Source: Typha latifolia
Taxonomy: Eukaryota > Streptophyta > Magnoliopsida > Poales > Typhaceae
DNA: 64,000 bases
NCBI GenBank assembly: GCA_019914945.1
Contig: CM034111.1
Location: 9,611,496-9,675,495, forward strand
Reading direction: 5' to 3'
The notes under the pieces are model-generated. The model made no database searches, was not told the DNA's origin, and saw only the letters and a list, made by a program, of their open reading frames with translations. This document shows, piece after piece, positions 1 to 12,300 of this stretch. The translations under genes were made by a program, and so were the position numbers. Each line of letters begins with the position of its first letter. Positions within the stretch are counted from its first letter, which is position 1.

Positions 1-3000
1 ACTCTTCATACATATTTGGATTTTGCAATTTTTAGTTTTTTTGAAACTTGGGGCAAAATTTCCTTTTGATTCCTATATTTTAAAAGTAATTTTCACATAT
101 ACAATGCTAAAATGCTAGATCTATATAGAAAGACCCTTACAAATGATAGATCTAACAAAAGTAATTCAGATCTATCATTTGTACATCCTAAATTAGTTGT
201 TAAAGTGTAAAACAAAGGAAATACTTAAGAGAATAAAAGAAATATTTTCTTTTTGGTGGGATTTAAAGAGGAAATCTTAAATTCTTTATTGATCTTCTCT
301 ATTTCTCCTCTCTTTCCTCTTCTCTCACGTCAACTTTTTATTTGGTAAAGTGACTTTCTTGACTACCCCTTAATCGGTTATGGATCGTCTGCTGCTTGAT
401 ACTCAACTCGTGCCAAGCGACACAAATTGGTACGCTCTTGTGCTGAATGATGCAGGGCTATGCCAATAACACATCCTATGTCGAGTGCCGTTTTCTCACT
501 GACACGATAATTGCTCAGCCGGTATGAGGCATGCCTAGCGACCATCCTTGCTTTCTATTATCTCCTATGATAAGATTAAAAAGGGAAAGAGATCCTCTCA
601 AGAGTCGCAAATCTTTATATGGCCGCAATTAATAATTTACGACTTTACGTTTAAGTAATTCTTGTGAAAGAAATTTGTATCTAGGTAACTCCAACAAATG
701 CTGGTCGTATGCTTTAAATTTGTTGCTGTGCTAACCATGTTCGTAAGTTACCTATGCCATGGCAAGGAATCTATTTGCTGATCTTGCTGATCTGTATTGT
801 GTTAATAATGATGCCTTTTTTAATCCATGATGATATTCGAAGGGCTCTCTGCTTATCTAGCGGAGTGTCAAGATGCCATGCTGATGGCTAATTGATAAAC
901 TTGTACCCTGTGACACTTTTTAAAGGTAGTGTGCACCAAACTATTGTGCAGAGCATATGCTGTGTATGCGGCATAGTCAATGAGACTTGGCTAACCTATG
1001 TGCCATTATAACTATATTTAGATCTCTTATACCTAAAATGAAATGAAATTTAATCTTGGTATTTAATCAGCTAGAGTTGGCGCTCAAAATCTCATTTCTA
1101 CTTACAAATCTGGGCTATTTATTGAAATCACTACAGAGAATATTAGATGACTAAAACTAATAGAAAGATCTAGTTACTCCTAAAAGATGATTAGATGGAC
1201 CTCAAATATTGATAATGCAGAAAGGAATGAATTCAGTGAAATTTGAACCTTCCCACTTATTTGACAATCAATCTATTCACTGTTGTTTGCAACGATTGTA
1301 CTGTTTTCCAACCTAACTTTTGATTCTTCTTCGACCTCCTTTATTTGCCAAGTCAATCTTCAATAGAGCGAAATCACTTCTGCTTCTTGGTTGACTAAAT
1401 TATATCCTTACATCTGAAACATTATGTTAAGAACTTTTACATTTGTGTCTCTGTCTGACAGTGCAAAATCAAAATTAAATATGTTTTTCTTGAAGATTCA
1501 ACATAAGGAAAGCCAATCACTAAAAGGTTAGCCAGCACACTTTCTTAGCTATATATTATCTAACAAACTTTATGAAAAGTTTCAAACTGTTTGTAATTAA
1601 ATTGTCATAAATGTTGCGGGGTATCTGCAACTTGCAGTTTTGCAACAATAAGTTCCTACAATAAGGTCAAGTTTGAAAGAGTAAGTGAGATAAAAATTGA
1701 ATTTTTTAAGAAGGGTCTAGAATAAAGTTACTATCTAATCAAATTTAACGAAAGATAATAGAAAACCAGTGAAAAACCAAATTAGGCATGCAAACACGTA
1801 GAAGAATTTTTATGTGGAAAAATCTTTATTAACTATGGATAAAAAAAACCATGGGTCCTCTTTAATGATCAATTTTAATGTACTATAAAAGTAGATACAA
1901 GATATACTTATACCCTGTCCCACCTTTCAATACTCACAGCAAGTGATTAAAGTCCATTTTGGTGGCTTGGCCCAGCAATGAGCTAATTTTGTGAATAAAT
2001 TGTCTACTCCACTAGAACCTAGGAGTCGAAAAATCTAAGCCTCGGTACTCCCTCGAGACGTTGATGAAGATGAATAAATGTAGAATATATGAGATTTTCA
2101 CATCTAGTGATAAAAATAATCTAGGACATCAATAATCTCCCATCTTTTCTATTCCACAAATTGTCGTGCCTATCAGCACGATCAACATGGGTTGATATCG
2201 TGCCAGTGAATTATCGACTTGTGCCACTAAGAATTGAGCATATCTTATATTAAACAAACCTAATTCCGAGTCTCTTTCATCCCTTTTGATACCTCTTTTC
2301 ATTATAGTGCTTGGTCTATATATTTTGTACTTCAAATTTCAGAAATCAAAGGGAAATTTTAATTTTCCTGAAGTTATTTATCAACTTAGAAGATACGTGA
2401 AAATTTGAGAAAATGATGAGATTAGAATCTAATTGCATATGTCAGCTTAATATCAAGCGTTGAAATACTTTACATGAACCCTGAAAACCTATTTTAAGAT
2501 TCTTTTTAGGTTTAAATATTTTATTTTCAACATGTCGAGGCTATTTAATGTGCCAATGACACACCGGTTTGGCACAACACATGACAACAATACATAACGT
2601 GCTGAATCAATGTTGACACACCCCGTACCTTTGACACTTGAATCAGTACTCTGTTCAGTTCCTAGAGTTTTCTTTTGATGTGTAAGAGATCCGAAAAGAG
2701 CCATTTAGTGCAGCAACCTTTTTCTCCTTATATAGGTGGAGAAACCTTCTTCCAATCAGACTAGGAAACCCCAAAACTGTTGTCAAATTAGGAAATCATC
2801 TCCAAAATAATAGGAAAAACGTGACGAATTTGAATAGCTGTGTCTAGCATTCAAACATATCCTAAAGTCTCTGGGGCTTTGAATGGACTTTGAATGCTCT
2901 TAGAACGGTTGTTCTATTAAATCCATTTTGCAGAAGTTTGAATGACATCAAACGGACTTTTCTGCATGTGCTTTCAAATGGATTTGAGGGTGTTCGGACG

Positions 3001-3394
3001 AGTGCGTTTGAAAGGTTTTAGAATGCTCTTTGAACACCTTCAGCAAAATTAGCCCAAAACTTTCAGCTTTCACCTACCCTAATGATAATTTGTGCCTTGT
3101 CTCAAACACTCTTTCTCTATGATTAGATACTACAAAAAACATGTCATTTTTATACGAGTTGCCAATTATAAATCATAACACTAACAAAAGTTACATGTGC
3201 AAATGGTTGATGCCTCAATGGAATGCTTAGTCCTGAATATTTGAATAGCTTGAATCACTGATGGCATGTGCTACTATCACTTTTCTTTTTCTTTTCCGTG
3301 GTTGGTATGATTTGTGATGTCAGAAGGCACTTCTTTATGGCACAACTTAAATTTCTGTACAAATGTTCTTTAATTTACTTATTTATTACTTTAG
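1..3394. other. Intronic or upstream DNA of the EFR3-like gene, no exon seen
   Basis: The first recognisable coding exon of the EFR3-like gene begins at 3395 in mid-protein, so this stretch is most likely part of a long intron whose 5' exons lie before the window. I looked for the conserved upstream coding segment of this family and did not find it. The DNA is AT-rich. It has patches dense in GTGCC/GGCAC words (about 400-560, 2160-2230, 2530-2640) and a degenerate LTR-like block from about 1740 to 3090, described separately. No open frame here looks coding. Confidence 0.6.
1740..3090. mobile_element. Degenerate LTR-like remnant (Copia-type appearance)
   Basis: This block shares ordered landmarks with the block at about 17390-18500. 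Both have a phrase containing GCAAACACG, then a TATGTGGAAAA / TTACGTGAAAA phrase, then AACCATGGGTC or a variant, a TATA-like CTTATATAGG, and finally many TTTGAATG / TTCGAACG words (2830-3045 here). The landmarks resemble an old LTR of a Copia-type retrotransposon. Clean TG...CA ends and a target-site duplication are not visible, so the limits are approximate and the superfamily is an inference. Confidence 0.4.
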
Positions 3395-6300
3395 GTTGTT
3401 TCAGTAGTCCTGGAAAACTATGGTAAACAAAAGAAATCAGATGATCTTCACCAAGGTAATCAAGTCTCTCATAATCGGTGGGTGCACGAAGTCCTTAAAG
3501 CTGAGGGTCATGTATCTCCTTCCCCATTTATCATATCTAGGGTTCCATCCTGGAAAAGCATTGTCAATGGACAAGGAATTCATTTGTCTATGTAATACTA
3601 TGTCCTGTAATACTTCATTACTTATATTTTGTTATTGTTCTCAGTTAATAACTTTTCCTTTTCTTTTTTTTATCTGTGTTGTAGGGAAGAAGCAAAAAAT
3701 CCTCACTTTTGGTCTAGGGTTTGTGTGCATAATATGGCCAAGTTAGCCAAGGAGGCAACTACTGTCCGTCGTGTTTTAGAGTCTTTGTTTCGATATTTTG
3801 ATAACAATAATTCATGGTTATCAAACGATGGGCTTGCCCTATGTGTCTTAATGGATATGCAATTATTAATGGAGAAGTCAGGTACTTGGATCTGTATTAC
3901 CACTTCTATTAATATTTTCATCAAGAGGCCAACTAAAATTTAGTTTGCAGGACAAAATACACATTTGATGATATCAGCACTAATAAAGCACCTTGAACAC
4001 AAGGCTATTTTGAAGCAGCCTTCCCTACAGCTAAGTATTGTCGAAGTAACAGCTACCCTTGCAGAACAATCAAAAGCTCAAGCTTCTGTAGCAATTATAG
4101 GCGCAATAAGTGATCTTGTAAGGCATTTAAGGAAAACAATGCATTTTTCTCTGGACAGCAAGGAGTTGGGAGATGAGATAACAAAATGGAATGACAGATT
4201 CCGAAAAGCAGTTGATGAGTGTCTTGTTCAGTTATCGAAAAAGGTACTAACCTTTTTATCTAGCACCTTTATATTTTAAAAGATTTGCCTGTACTATTAG
4301 CTTGTGAATGTTGTAAACTGATTGGCCTATATTTGGTCTTTTAGTGTATTTGCTTTTTTTCTTTTTCTTTTTATTATGTGCACATAAAGGACATTTATGC
4401 TAATCACTGTCAGATAATCTGCTGATGCAAAAGCTTAATCTATTAGGCAATGGATCAACAATGTACATCATGCCTTTTAGATGCCTCCTCACATGAAGCT
4501 CCTACGCACTTGCCACACTGCTCATGAGTGCATGATTGATGAAAAGATGTGCCGCCCTCTAAACAGAAACAGAATTAATAATTAATATAGATTAACAGAG
4601 ATTTTGTGAGGTTCAAAATTTGAATTTGAGATTTGTAGAAACTTTGGGTCTGAATTTATGTTAGATAACTAGTTGATGAAAAAGATTAATATGCACTGGC
4701 AAAGTATAATAGGAGACGGATGGAAATCTGGAGAATTGCATATAAGAGAGCTTAGAAATGTTCCTGACTTCTTTGACCAGGTTGGTGATGCTGGACCCGT
4801 TCTTGACATGATGGCTGTAATGTTAGAAAATATCTCAAGTACTGCCTCAGTTGCTCGATCAACAATTTGTGCCGTTTATCGGACAGCACAGATAATCGCA
4901 TCTGTACCAAATTTGTCATATCACAATAAGGTACATAAATGTATTAATTAATGCCACAGGTCTTGTGTAATTCAATGGTCTGAATAATTTAATTTGCACC
5001 ATATGTTGCAGTCATTTCCTGAAGCTCTTTTCCAACAATTGGTCATAGCAATGGTCCACCCTGATCATGAAACACGTGTGACTGCTCACCGTGTATTTTC
5101 CATTGTTCTAGTTCCGTCTTCTGTTTGTCCTTATTCTTTCTCAGTTAGTCTCGAACAACCTGATATGCATGATCTTCAAAGGACACTCTCAAGGACCGTC
5201 TCTGTCTTTTCATCTTCAGCTGCTTTGTTTGAGAAATTAAGAAAAGAGAAGTTTTCCTTGCGAGAGAGTGCTTACCAAGAAAGTCAGAGTAAAATTTCTG
5301 ATGGATGTGATGGACAATCTTATGATGCAAAACTTCATAAAATTCAGTCATCCCAATTCCGTGCATGTAGTATGAAAGCTCCCTCTTTATCATTAAAGGC
5401 AGACAATGGTTCTCTGTCGTACAAAGAAACAGTATGTACAATTCAACCTAGTATTTATCTTGTGCAGCTTCACTTTATTATACTTAATCTGGCGAGCTGT
5501 AATTTATCTTAGAAGAGTTTTGCTTGTCTCTGATTGATTGGATTCAGGAACCAGTTTCGTTGAGACTGAGCAATCATCAGATCACACTTTTGCTGTCCTC
5601 CATATGGGTTCAGGCTATTTCCCCTCAGAACACTCCTGAAAACTTTGAAGCTATTGCTCATACCTACAGCTTGATATTGTTGTTTTCTCGACCAAAGGTA
5701 ATGCAATTGGTATGCCTATTTCTGCCTATTGCAAAAAAGCCATATTGTAATCTTTGTATTTGATCTTCTAAAATTTTATGTGCATGAATATCCAATAATC
5801 TAATACTTACATTCTGGATGTACTTTATGAGATTATCCTTCCTCATGTCTTTTGCCTGGCCTCCTCTTTTTCAAATGTATAAATCGTCCGGGAGATATTT
5901 TATCTGATAAATGAAAATGCCACAAATTATTTTGTAGTCATGTGCAGATGCAAGAAACATGGTTTCTGAACAAATAAGCCATGCTTCTATTACATTAGTT
6001 TTTTTATTTATGTTTATGTTAGTCTTTGCAGAATATGTCTTTGTTACACGATGTCATTGTCATTTACAACATAACTAATATTAGCCTATTAGGGTATTTG
6101 ACTTTTTCCCTCTTTTGATGGAGGGGAGGATACTATTCTTTTGGTCTTTAACTCTGTTGAAGTATCATAAAGAGGCACTAAGACCCATCTTTTCCTTGCA
6201 ACTAAGGGGTGAATACTAAAATCTAATTCTCATAAGAGTTCTTGCTCCTTCATTAGTACAAGCAAAAATAGAAAATTAACAAAAGGATCGACTAGTCTAT

Positions 6301-9300
6301 TCTGATGCCACAAAGTACTGTAGATAAATAATCTAACACACTGTTCTTGAGAAGTTTCTGCTTTCATTCTTTTGCAAGGTTGCAGTTCAACATTATGATA
6401 GACAGCATGTACTTGTATTAAATCTCACACATTGATAGCACAATAACACATATAGATACATTTTACAGTTGTATAGTTGACATGACATTCTACGAATGCA
6501 ACTGATACTGCGGATGTTTTGCAGCCTAATTTCTCACACGTTTTTATTATTGAGGGTGGATTAATCAACCCTTTCCATTTAACAATTTTATTATTACAAA
6601 AAAATTTGCAAAATAAAGCCTAAATGCAATCACTTCATCTACATTTTACTAAGGGTATTGACAAAGAACTGGCCATATACATGTCTAAATTTGTCTTAGA
6701 CTTGATTTGCAAGTTTCTTTTTTGTTTTGGAAAAAAGCTATAATTATTGTCGATTACCATATTGGTACTGAAGTATGATATAGCCATCGTAGTGTTTACA
6801 CGAACAATATCAATGGGTACTTTTCATTAAGGAGTTCCTTGTCATTGCTTCATTGGCACAGTGCTTCCATGGCACATGCCATGCCGATGTAGGCCACAAC
6901 CCTCTGTGCCAACAGAGGTAAGTAGTTTGGTTTTCCCAAGTTATTTGCCCCAGTTTGAAGAAATCTGAAAAAATGGGAAATTTATCAAATTAATATCATA
7001 TTGGTGTATCATGCAAGTAGATCTAGCACTTTTCGTGAGAAATAGCATATATTGCACTAGTATGTAAGTCTTAAAGACTAAAACCATTGTTCGAAAAGGT
7101 TGCTGCTATGGCTGCCAGGGCGGGATTCAGCTACTATTGCCATGCCATGGGCTTTAGGCCTCACTCTTGGCTAGTAGTTAGTCTAATATTGTACTTTTAA
7201 GCTTCTCTAAAGCTCAATTCACCATGAAAGCCCTTAATTATTTGTTTGGAGAAAGAGAGTGAAAGAGAGTAGGCAGAAAAGAGATCAAAAAAAGAACTCT
7301 CAGTAATCATTTCTTTGGATTGGTATTCACCCATGTTTAAGTGTGATAGTAGCAAATCACTATCAATATTTTACTTGTATAATTTTTAGTTCATTTTTTC
7401 TTTCTTTTCCTTCTTCCTCAACCTGATTTTCTATGTCACTACCCAAAATAGGAATCATGATCGGCCATGCATCTCAATATGCTTGAGATGCACGAAGCCT
7501 TATTAATACTCTCTATGTGTACGATAGCAAAATAAATAAGCAAAATGAGAATGTGTTTTATTAAATTGTGTAACTAATTACAATAAAGATAAAGCAATGT
7601 TAAAGTTTTTGAGTCTCTAAACTAAATAAATAAAACTTCTAATCTAAAGCATAAAAATCTAAAAGAGCGGAAAGGTAAATAGGTGAATCCTAAGTGGAGG
7701 TGGAGTCCGGGTACATCTCGCTCAGTCGCCCCGCTGACTATTATTTGAAATAGATAAACAAATACAATAAAATAAACATGTGAGTGAATCCACTCACCTG
7801 AGTCTAGGTAAGACAACCGAAATCTCAAATCTCTAGCTTACGTACTAAAAATCACCACCTTAAATAATAAATAATAATCAAAATTTTAATTTGAATAATA
7901 ACAATATTTCTAAGATTTAAAAATAAAAAAAAACTAAAAGAAAAACTAAAATGGGTTTTAAGTAATAGTCAGCGGGGCGACTGAGCGAGATGTACCCGGA
8001 CCCCACCTCCACTTAGGATTCACCTATTTACCTTTCCGCTCTTTTATATTTTTATGCTTTAGATTAGAAGTTTTATTTATTTAGTTTAGAGACTCGAAAA
8101 CTTTAACATTGCTTTATCTTTATTGTAATTAGTTACACAATTTAATAAAGCACATTCTCATTTTGCTTATTTATTTTGCCATTGTACACGTAGAGAGTAT
8201 TAATAAGGCTTCGTGCATCTCAAGCATATTGAGATGCATGGCCGGTGATGATTCCTATTTTGGGTCGTGACAGTGTTCTCCGCGCCTAGTCGCGTGCCGG
8301 AGAGGGAGAGGGGAGGGGCTGCACGTGCACCCTCCTCTCTCAACCCCAAATTTTTTTTTTCTTTCTAGTTCTGACATTCTATCTTCCAATTCTTCTTCCA
8401 CTTTAATCTCTTTACAATTGATTTTTTTTCTGTTATTACATATGGTATTGCCGATTAAGAAAATATAAAAAGTTTGAGGTGCGCCTCAGATTTATAGTGA
8501 TTGCCATCCTCTGCACACCATGAATCATTTTGGCCGCTATATTTCCTCATGCTTTTTGGAATATTGCCTAAACATTTTTTTTTCTGAAAAGAGGTCTCCG
8601 GATGCCTCTGGAAGGTCAATTATTAATTAAAGCACCCATAGTTGTTGGTAGAAGATAAAATTTAGAGTATCTAGTTTATAGAGGCTGGCTTAACAATACT
8701 TTACAAGAAAATCACGTTACACAATCTATGCAATGAGAAAGTTCCAACTTTTGGGATAATATTACTCTCACCGAGTAGAGTAAATTAAGATGCTTTTGAA
8801 CCCTTCGCTATTGTATTTTAATGATATCAAGTTTTTAACATGCTTTATTGGTCCTAATAGAAATATTAAACATATCTGTATCATGAATGCAGGCTAATCT
8901 AGTCTTACGTTCTTTTTATTTTCCTAATCGGCAGTTCTTTCCCTTTCAGACATCAATCAATGAGACTCTTATTCAGAGTTTTCAGCTTGCGTTCTCTCTA
9001 AGAAGCTTTTCACTTGGAGGACAGGGTAAGATTTTCAAAAACTTGCCTTTCAGACCTCTGCTTGTATTAATAATGTATTTGCAGTTTTCCAATAGTTTTT
9101 CCAAGTAAGTTTTTACAGGAAATCCTAAATTTTGACTTTTTGCTAAGTTAGTGACAGTAGTTGACTCTGTGCTTTCATTAAACATTAGTAGACTGTGATC
9201 TACTAATTTGATCTAAGCCATGAGGACTTGACAATTTGACATCATACCCACCTGCCTCCATATGAGGTAGATTAGATTTACCTCCCCGACCATGAAAAGC

Positions 9301-12300
9301 ATTCAACAAAAGACAAACAAAATGAACCAACAATTCTGTAGAAAAATGGTATGACAAATGGTAGCAAAAGAAAATCTTAAAAGTAGACTCTCTCAATCCA
9401 AACTGATGCACATTTGGTGTCGCATTTAATTGGAGATCTACTTAAGAGTAAGATATAAAGGCATTGCCCACCAGGATTTGCAGACATTCACTATTTCCAT
9501 CAATTTTTTATACTAAAGTATGTTTTATGCATGTAATTACTGGGGCTAAGAAAGTTTAATGACTTCAATTGAGCTTCTAAATTTAAAGTAATTTAGTCTC
9601 CTTTTTTGGTTTGTAATACTTGGTAAGCTAATTTAAATTTCACATCCAAAAGAAGGTGAAGAACAAGATCAAATTTGGTGATAGAGCCCATTGGTTAGCC
9701 TTAACCTGTCAGAGAAGTACCTAGAAACCTCAACCAACATAGAAAGTGATGTGGTTTCTGCCTTCTTGAACAGAGAAGAGAATCAAGTAGTTTTTTGCGA
9801 AGACCATAGACTTTATTGAAGACTTGAAGTTGCAATTTAGAATTCCTTTTATTGACTCACCAATTGCTCTAAAAGCCTAAAAGCTTAGGAGACGTTTACC
9901 TATATAATAAGTTCTATACTGGTATAGCTATACTTATTTGTTATACTTGCATAAACTATTATGATGTTTATATAATTTGTAATCAACTTGATGTGATATG
10001 AAGTTGAAATGATAGTTTGACAAATAATTAAAATACCCTTTATAATATATATAGGTGAGGAAAGGAGAGGGGAGAGAAAAGAAAGAGAAAAAAGAAAGAG
10101 TGATTGAAATGATAGCTGAATGAAGTGGTATTATTTTAAGGGTAAAATAGTACTCGGCAAATATAAAAATATTGATGAAAGAGGAGAGGAGAGAGAAATA
10201 GATATTAGTAAACTAGTATTAAGATAAGTGATTGCTTACTTACTATACTAGTATAAGGAGGTTTTTGCTAGAATAAGATTTTTCTTTTTCTATAAATGAA
10301 CGAGGCCTTAAGCTTTTAGAGAACGGAAGATTTTATGTTTTATATTTTAACACCTTTAAAATATGGACAATAGTTCAATGAAGAGCATGTGAGGTGCATA
10401 TATTGGGTTAATTCTTCCTTGATATTTTCCTAGACTTGACGATTAGAACTTTTAAAATGCTTTTCTAGTTAACAACATTTTGGAGACAACAACTAGTTTG
10501 ATCATAGTTATATATAACTAGTTTGCAGGATCGTGTATGTCTCTTATGCGGTTTTGCCATTTTGGAGAATTATATTCTGCTCAGAGTACCTAACATTTAG
10601 TGATTATGGATTGTCATCCAATGCCACGTGGCAATTTAGGTTGCTCTTATCACTTTATATTACAGCTATTTGCTGCCATTCATTATGAAAATCTTCTTGA
10701 TCATAGAAATATCTTATTAACTAAAAATTTATTCTCAAATATATGATTTTTCTTTTTGTAGGTTCACTGCCTCCATCACGTTGTCGGTCCTTGTTTACCC
10801 TGGCAACATCTATGATTGTGTTCTCTGCAAGAGCTTTCAATATTGCACCTCTTATCCCAATTGTTAGATCATCACTTAATGAGAAAACAGTATGTAATTA
10901 ATCCTCATGATCTTGCTAGAGTTCACTTTGTTTCATTAAGAATGCTTTCAATAAGGCGCTCTGAATAAGACTGGCTTGTTATTTAATTCTTTAATGGGCA
11001 TCTGATCAATAGAGAATAATTTATTAAGTAATAAACAGGGTTTATGCACATTATGAGATAAATTTCATGTGCTTCTTCTGAAATCGCCATAAAGAAGCTA
11101 GCTCCCATAGATTCTTGTACTCTTTATATGGATACACATAATCCTGTTTGGGCTATGCTACAGCCTACAGCTCACTTCATGTTTAGCTGCATCTTTACTT
11201 CGCTGGCTCAAGATTAGTTCTTCTAGTACTTGTGGACATCCTGCAATGTTTGGGCTTATGTGGCTACTGTCTAGAATCAAGGATAGCCATGTCGACCACC
11301 GGTCAGCACAGCATGGCACGACACGTACCATGACATTTGCCGGCCATGCCGCAAGAGAGGTAGAGAAAGGAGGTTACTCACCTTCATTCGTCAACTTCGT
11401 TGTCGTCGTCACCGCCGACCTCATCGTCGATCTAGATCCACAACTTAGGTTTTTATTCACCCACCTTGACTCACTCGAGGTCTTCTTCCTCCTCGAGCTA
11501 GGGCATCTGTGTCGATCAAGCGGCACCTTCATCTACGAGCTCCGGCAACACGAACGACGGCGACAACAAGGTCGGTGGCAACATAAAACTCAACGACGAG
11601 ATCGACGGTCAACAGATCACTGCTAGAAGGGGTGTCGTGCGGCACTTCTCGTGCCACATGCCACGTGCCACGGCCATCGTTGTCTATAATATCTATTATG
11701 AAATATGTGATTTCAAACTTTTTTATTGATTGTGACAAAACCATAGTGCTAAATGCTGATCTTTGTGTTCCAGATTGATCCATTTCTTTGTTTGGTTGAA
11801 GACTGCAAACTTCAGGTGGTGAAAAATGCATATAATATTTCGTTAAAAGTTTATGGATCACAAGAGGATGAGAGTTGTGCTTTGGAGTCTCTTTCAGCAG
11901 TAGAACTGACAGAAAGCCACTCAAAAGAATCCGTGGTTTCTATGATTATAAACAGCATAGAAGATTTACCAGATGTACTATCTCCTGTAAACCATCTTTC
12001 AATTTTTACATAGTTGATTGGTGAAATTGGTCCTCATCTTATTGTTGTACCTGTTGATTTCTATCTGTCTCTGTAGTCGGAGTTGGCCATTATACAAAAG
12101 CAACTGCTAAGTGATTTTTTGCCTGATGATCTGTGCTCATTTGGTGCTCAGTTTGAAGCACCACGAAAGATTACTCCTTTTGGCTCTAACAAGTATTATG
12201 GATGCCAAGAGCAGGTGCTTAACATCAGGTTACTTTGGTTTATCTGCTGACATGTTCATGTAAAGGTGCTGACTTATTCTGCAGGTCATGTTTTCTGCCT

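Noticed and set aside
4673..4780. Extension of the EFR3-like exon upstream of 4781
   Set aside because: The frame is open back to 4673, but a good acceptor (TTTGACCAG) sits directly before VGDAGP. The preceding residues do not resemble the family, and the 4243 exon joins VGDAGP in frame.
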